Source of the DNA: Lentisphaerota bacterium
Lineage (GTDB): Bacteria > Verrucomicrobiota > Lentisphaeria > Victivallales > Victivallaceae
Direction of reading: 5' to 3'
Assembly: GCA_015061815.1 (NCBI GenBank)
Contig: SUVW01000010.1
Location: 27,713-91,712 of the forward strand
DNA: 64,000 nt
Position numbers and translations under genes: made by a program. Below the pieces are notes generated by a model. It made no database searches. It was not told the origin of the DNA and saw nothing but the letters and a program-made list of their open reading frames with translations. This document shows, piece after piece, positions 59,126 through 64,000 of the stretch; position 1 is the first letter of the stretch; each line of letters begins with the position of its first letter.

Positions 59126-60040
59126 TTATAAGTTATTGAAGTCATTTTCTCCATAATTATAGTTGAATATAAGATCATCCCGATAAAAATTATTATTATA
59201 TTCTTCCTTTGTAACCGCTTGAACATGCCCATCCATAAAAAGCAAATTATAAGACTTATTATGCGAAGGCTGCGCCCATGTACTATCACTGTTGCGTATG
59301 TAGTGCGGTTGGAGAAAACCTTTTCGCGGATAATTGTTCTCTTTCCGGGAAACAGCACAAAAACCAACAACCTGCTGGGAAACTTTGGGAATATTGACAA
59401 TCTTACGTAATTTATTGTTTATTGCTCCGTTTTTTTGTACAAAACCGCAATATTTGCTGTATTGTAAATTACGCGGATTACCATCTAATTCCGGATAATC
59501 AAGATAACCGAGGCCGCTTTCACCATCACCGGGAATATTGTTTACACTGTTAGATGGACAATTTAATACATCCGGAGGCAAAAGTTTGCTTTTCAATACG
59601 TATCCTACCCAAAAATCTGAACCGCTGCTAAAATTGAATAATGCCGGCATCAAATAATCATCATTGTTGTTGGCATACATCATCACCGCTGAACCGATTT
59701 GCTTGAAATTGTTGATGCAACTGGCCGAACGTCCCCGTTCACGGGCAGAATTGAGTGCCGGAAGCAAAATCGCCGCCAGAATCGCGATGATGGCGATCAC
59801 AACAAGCAGTTCTATTAAAGTGAAACGGGAGAGAGCGGGGGACAAGGAAAACTTTCTTTTCACGGGAAAAGAGAGTTTTCCCTTTCCCCCACGCCCCCTT
59901 TCTCTTTCAAAGAAAAGCGGAATACTTTTTTGAAAATAATACAACAGTGAAACATATATTTGATAAATTCTGCTCACGAGCAGTTCTATTAAAGTGAAGC
60001 CGGACGGCTTCACTTTCTGTGCAGAAAGTGACTTTTTCAT
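59126..60040 (-). CDS. Prepilin-type H-X9-DG protein with duplicated FTLIELLV leader module
   Basis: [27 protein letters not shown]...[56 protein letters not shown]. Confidence 0.85.
   Translation of the reverse strand: MKKSLSAQKVKPSGFTLIELLVSRIYQIYVSLLYYFQKSIPLFFERERGRGGKGKLSFPVKRKFSLSPALSRFTLIELLVVIAIIAILAAILLPALNSARERGRSASCINNFKQIGSAVMMYANNNDDYLMPALFNFSSGSDFWVGYVLKSKLLPPDVLNCPSNSVNNIPGDGESGLGYLDYPELDGNPRNLQYSKYCGFVQKNGAINNKLRKIVNIPKVSQQVVGFCAVSRKENNYPRKGFLQPHYIRNSDSTWAQPSHNKSYNLLFMDGHVQAVTKEEYNNNFYRDDLIFNYNYGENDFNNL
59805..59998. repeat. 20-bp direct repeat (agcagttctattaaagtgaa), 174-bp period, inside prepilin gene
   Basis: 59805-59824 and 59979-59998 identical; 174 bp = 58 codons. Confidence 0.95.
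59991..60031 (-). promoter_or_regulatory. Overlapping palindromes in prepilin leader coding sequence
   Basis: AAAGTGAAGCCG-ga-CGGCTTCACTTT (59991-60016) overlaps TCACTTTCTG-tg-CAGAAAGTGA (60010-60031). Confidence 0.8.
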
Positions 60041-60053
60041 TTCATACTCCTTT

Positions 60054-61223
60054 TTAATTTTGTTTTTGGTATTCGATCCCGTTGAAAACCGTTTTCCTGA
60101 TCGACAAACTGCCGTTTTTGAAATCGGCCAGTACAAAACCGGCCTCTTCACCGCAGGACAGTTCCGGTAATTTTATGCCGCACAATTCTGCCGGGATGGT
60201 GCTGCACATGCGCCACGCCGTTTCAAAATCCACTTTACAATAATTGACCAGATATTCAACACTGCGGTTGTTTTGGAACCACGCCCCGGCCAGAATATCT
60301 TCACCGACCACGTGGATAAAACCGTTTTCCTCGATCTGACAATCCAGACCGCCGATGCGCTGATAGATCCCCGGAACACAGCCGGAAAACATATTGGCAT
60401 CGGAAACCATAAAACACCGTTCATGGCCTTTTACCTTCATTGCCACACAAGTAACTTCCGGCGGCAGGTGGAAACCGTCACCGACCAGCCCCAGAGCCAA
60501 CCCCTCTTCCGCAAGAAAACCCCACAGCGGATTTTTGAAACGGTGGATCTGCGGAGCTGACCCGTTGGCAAAGTGAGTGACCATCCGCGCTCCGGCTTTC
60601 ACCGCCTGACGGATGGTTTCCGCATCCGGGTGACAGTGACCGATGGCCACATTTATCCCGGAATCAGCGGCCCGGCGGATGAATTTCAATGCTCCGGGCA
60701 CTTCCGGAGCGACATTGACCAGCTTCACCCGGCTGCCGCTTAAAGAATTCAATTCGGAAAACATCTCCCATTGCGGCGCAAGGATATACTCCGGCTTGTG
60801 ACCGCCGCGCCAGCCTTTATCCGGAGAGATGAAAACTCCCTCATGGAAAATTCCGGCATAAAGACGGTCAAGGGTATCATCTGCATCCAGAACCTCTCCA
60901 ATGCTCCGGGCCGCCGTTTTCAATACTTCATACGGAGCCGTCGGGATCGTGGCCAGCACCCGGCCGACCCCGTTGACCAGCAGATGTTCGCCGATGGCAC
61001 TCAATGCCTCGCGGGCGTTGTCACCATTAAGCTGGTTGAAAGCATACCCCAAGGCTCCATTCTGCTGCAGATCGACCAGCAGCGGCAGCAGTCGCGGCAG
61101 ATCACCATGCGGCTCGACCGGTGAGCAGCTGATGATTTTTCCGCCGGAAACAGCGACCCGCACCGCCCGGTTATCCAGCGTGATCCCCTCGTAAAATCTC
61201 TCGTTCATCTCCTTGATTTCCAA
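60054..61223 (-). CDS. N-acetylglucosamine-6-phosphate deacetylase-like amidohydrolase
   Basis: [60 protein letters not shown]. Confidence 0.82.
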   Translation of the reverse strand: MEIKEMNERFYEGITLDNRAVRVAVSGGKIISCSPVEPHGDLPRLLPLLVDLQQNGALGYAFNQLNGDNAREALSAIGEHLLVNGVGRVLATIPTAPYEVLKTAARSIGEVLDADDTLDRLYAGIFHEGVFISPDKGWRGGHKPEYILAPQWEMFSELNSLSGSRVKLVNVAPEVPGALKFIRRAADSGINVAIGHCHPDAETIRQAVKAGARMVTHFANGSAPQIHRFKNPLWGFLAEEGLALGLVGDGFHLPPEVTCVAMKVKGHERCFMVSDANMFSGCVPGIYQRIGGLDCQIEENGFIHVVGEDILAGAWFQNNRSVEYLVNYCKVDFETAWRMCSTIPAELCGIKLPELSCGEEAGFVLADFKNGSLSIRKTVFNGIEYQKQN

Positions 61224-61343
61224 TTTACAACTGATTGATATACAGTATTGATATTAATTGTTTCTATTTGTTGCTATTTGTTACTATACATCCGGGATTT
61301 TCATTTGTCAAGTGCCGGGGAAATAATTTTGTATCATAAAAAA

Positions 61344-61831
61344 TTGTTATTGTTTCATTTGTTGTGATGCCATCATACCGTCGGTGGCGCATCGTGGATA
61401 ATCTCTTGTCAAAACGTCGGATGCCGGTTCAGTCGAGCAGGTTTACTGCACCTTGTCCTCCGGAGCCTCCGGCGAAGGAGGATCCTGCTCATCCGCCTTG
61501 ATTTGACGGCGACATTACCTCGCACTGCATCCACCGGTTGGAGCAAAACGTTTACTGCGGCGTGACAAGCCGGTAGATTTTGACCGTTTCAGTACACCTT
61601 GTCCTGCCGTAGCCTCCGGCGAAGGAGGATCCTGCTCATCCGCCTTGATTTGACGGCGACATTACCTCGCACTGCATCCATCCGTCTTCGTTTCACTGCG
61701 CCGGGACAAGCCGACAGGATCAAACCGTTATTGCGTGGTTGACAAATCATAATGTCGGTGATATATCCTTATGTTTGCCATTATTGCAATCAACGGTTGT
61801 TGAATGCAAATTTCACAAAATTTGGGACATT
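61344..61831 (+). repeat. Promoter-bearing intergenic repeat, copy F (longest; internal duplication)
   Basis: gttattgtttcatttgttgtgatgccatcataccgtcggtggcg ... gttgacaaatcataatgtcggtgatatatcc ... caaatttcacaaaatttgggacatt. Confidence 0.88.
61739..61767 (+). promoter_or_regulatory. Predicted sigma-70 promoter TTGACA-17-TATATC
   Basis: -35 61739-61744, -10 61762-61767. Confidence 0.75.
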
Positions 61832-61997
61832 AACAAAAAATTCTCTCCCTCCGTTTTCGCGGTCAAATCACCGTTTATCAGATTTTTTTCATTTTTTTTT
61901 ATATTTTTTCTGTTTTCCGGTTGAAAAACCCCGTTTCCCGGGATATCGTATCAGGCAGACAAATTAAAATCATCTCTTACAGTAAGGAGTTTAACTT

Positions 61998-62648
61998 ATG
62001 AAAAAACGTCACAACTTCACCCTCGTTGAAATGCTCACCGTCATTGCGATAATCGCCATTCTTGCCGGTATCGTTACTCCGGTGGTCATCATTTCCAAAC
62101 AGCGCGGCCTGAAATCCCGGGCCGAAAGCGAGATCACCAGTATCATTTCCGCCCTCAAACAGCTTGATGCCGATTACGGCAAAGTGCTGAAAAAAACTGC
62201 CACCGCCAATACGTATGAGATCGGCAGTCAGACGGTTACTGCTGCTGATGATATTGCCACTGTTACCGGTGATGCCTACAATGCCATGATCGCCGAACTT
62301 TCCGCGCCCAAAAACAGCGCATTTACCACCGTAAAGCCGGTCAGTGTCAACAAACGCAAAAAAGTTTATCTTGAACCCCAGAAAGGTTTTAACCCGGCAG
62401 AAGCATATACCGGTCAAACCGGTCTGCTCTACCGCGACCCCTGGGGCAACCCCTATAAAATCATGGTCAAGGTCACCAAAGATGATGAGTTGAAACTCAA
62501 TGCGACCAAAACCATCGTCGGCAATTACGCTGTTTACTCTTTCGGGCCGGATAAAAAGGATAACAACGGCTGCAGCGCAGATCTGGATGTCTGCATAAGC
62601 ACCGGAGACCACAAAAACCACGATGATATCGCCAGTTGGAACCTGTAA
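61998..62648 (+). CDS. Type II secretion G-like pseudopilin
   Basis: [38 protein letters not shown]-terminal DPWGNPYKIMV and FGPDKKDNNG motifs. Confidence 0.88.
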   Translation: MKKRHNFTLVEMLTVIAIIAILAGIVTPVVIISKQRGLKSRAESEITSIISALKQLDADYGKVLKKTATANTYEIGSQTVTAADDIATVTGDAYNAMIAELSAPKNSAFTTVKPVSVNKRKKVYLEPQKGFNPAEAYTGQTGLLYRDPWGNPYKIMVKVTKDDELKLNATKTIVGNYAVYSFGPDKKDNNGCSADLDVCISTGDHKNHDDIASWNL

Positions 62649-63388
62649 AAATGATGAAAAACATACCGGCCAGATGGCTCTTTTGCGGAGATTCGATAAC
62701 AGATGGCGGGCACTCGCTTTGCGGTGATCCCAATCATATAATGGGACATGGCTTTGCATTCATTGCCGCCTCTTTTCTTGCCGCCGAATATCCGCAGCTT
62801 ATGCCCAAATCATACAACACCGCCAAAAGCGGAATAAATTCAGCCCAACTGCTGGCCTCATGGGATGAAAGGGTGCTGGATATCGCTCCGGATGTTCTGA
62901 CTCTCCTGGTCGGGGTAAATGATACACTGACCCTCTTCAGCGATGAAAAAACTCCGCTGCAGAAGTCATTGGCAACTCCGGAAGCGTACCGGGAAAATCT
63001 GCGCGGGATGCTGTTTCTGGCCAGAAAACAGAATCCGCAAGTACACATCATGCTGGGAGTACCATTCTACTATCATCTGGATGATTCACTGCCGGGACTC
63101 TCTGACCGGCCGTGTGATATTCCGGAAAGGGAGTTCACACTGAACACCCGCCGGGATTACCGGAAAAACCGGGAGGAAAAGCTTGCTGATATAAAACTGC
63201 GGCAGGAGATAGTAAGAGAGGTCGGTGATGAATTCGGAGCTGACATTCTGGATTATCCGGCGGCATTTGCGCGGGGAATGGAACAGGCCCCGATCGGTTA
63301 CTGGGTGTGGGATGGCATACACCCGACAGTTGCCGGACACATGTTGATGTTCAAGTGCTGGCTGGAATCTTTCCGGAAGATGTTGTGA
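62636..63388 (+). CDS. SGNH/GDSL hydrolase
   Basis: WLFCGDSITDGG, VLTLLVGVNDT, YWVWDGIHPTVAGH. Confidence 0.9.
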   Translation: MEPVKMMKNIPARWLFCGDSITDGGHSLCGDPNHIMGHGFAFIAASFLAAEYPQLMPKSYNTAKSGINSAQLLASWDERVLDIAPDVLTLLVGVNDTLTLFSDEKTPLQKSLATPEAYRENLRGMLFLARKQNPQVHIMLGVPFYYHLDDSLPGLSDRPCDIPEREFTLNTRRDYRKNREEKLADIKLRQEIVREVGDEFGADILDYPAAFARGMEQAPIGYWVWDGIHPTVAGHMLMFKCWLESFRKML

Positions 63389-63487
63389 TCTCCCCCTTCG
63401 CCAAAGATTGCGGAGGATAGGGTGCAGTAAATCTGCCCGGCTGAACCGGCATCCGGCGTTTTGACAAGAAAATTTTATAATATTAAA

Positions 63488-64000
63488 ATGAAGAAGAAGA
63501 GAAAAATGAAGAGAAAATTTTTCACCCTGACCGAAATGCTTGTCGTCATAGCGATAATTGCGATTTTGTCCGCACTGGTCACCGCCGCCGTTATCCGGGC
63601 CCGTGCCGGTGCCCGCACCACCAGATGTGTAAGCAATCAGGGACAAACCATAAAACTGATTCTTGCCGCCATGAATTCCAGTGACAGTAAAATCACCAAT
63701 GGCGATGCCGACGGCAAACGTTACACGGATTGGCTCCGGGATAAAAATCTTATCAGTACACTTGAAGCGGTACGCTGTCCGGAACTGAATTACTCGGCAA
63801 AGCCGGAGGAGATAAATACCAATGGTGCGTTGAAAGAGGCTTACGGCATGGTAATATCCGAAGCTGCCGATAAGAAATTCAACTTCAAAAATAATAAACT
63901 GCTTAAATCGACAGTTGATATTCCCCGGAACAATATGCTTATGGGCGGTGACTGCATCGAATGGAAAAGCAACGCAGCTACCTCGTATAAAAATGCCGCT
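63488..64000 (+). CDS. Prepilin-type N-terminal domain protein (truncated by window end)
   Basis: [50 protein letters not shown]. Confidence 0.85.
   Translation, partial: MKKKRKMKRKFFTLTEMLVVIAIIAILSALVTAAVIRARAGARTTRCVSNQGQTIKLILAAMNSSDSKITNGDADGKRYTDWLRDKNLISTLEAVRCPELNYSAKPEEINTNGALKEAYGMVISEAADKKFNFKNNKLLKSTVDIPRNNMLMGGDCIEWKSNAATSYKNAA

Noticed and set aside
59126-60040. Diversity-generating retroelement target
   Set aside because: No reverse transcriptase or template repeat in the window; the leader duplication is better explained by recombination at the FTLIEL codons.
61739-61967. Two ~65-aa ORFs beginning in the copy F tail (MTNHNVGDISLCLPLLQ..., MSVIYPYVCHYCNQ...)
   Set aside because: Similar peptides recur in each repeat copy in different frames; they follow from nucleotide conservation of the promoter element.

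Overview
The window is a dense, GC-moderate bacterial chromosome segment with about 54 protein genes. I saw no rRNA, tRNA, CRISPR array, transposase or phage genes. Gene content suggests a Victivallis-like member of the Lentisphaerota (PVC group): several prepilin-type H-X9-DG proteins, large secreted carbohydrate-active proteins and a Tol/Exb cluster. That taxonomic guess is inference. Housekeeping genes include murC, ispE, pyrH, lpxA, truB, iorAB, lepA, ktrAB-like, lptE/bamD-like, a kdsD-like isomerase, hisG/hisE, citrate synthase and rmuC. Interspersed are sugar-catabolic genes (ROK kinase, two NagA-like deacetylases, GH38 mannosidase, two DUF6259-like/secreted glycosidase-like proteins, NPCBM/discoidin protein, SGNH hydrolase). 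The most unusual signals are not genes: (1) a dispersed intergenic repeat carrying a near-consensus sigma-70 promoter (TTGACA-17-TATATT) plus a conserved transcribed tail, in at least five copies, one of them antisense; (2) overlapping, mutually exclusive palindromes encoded in the leader of two prepilin-type genes, with different sequences but the same architecture, and one of these genes carrying a second stacked leader module; (3) a 40-bp palindromic tandem duplication that frameshifts radC exactly at its HNH catalytic motif; (4) a 236-bp tandem intergenic element built from 9-bp periodic complementary arms; (5) a relic of a GH38 mannosidase C-terminus. All calls come from reading the sequence and the ORF track; no searches were run.
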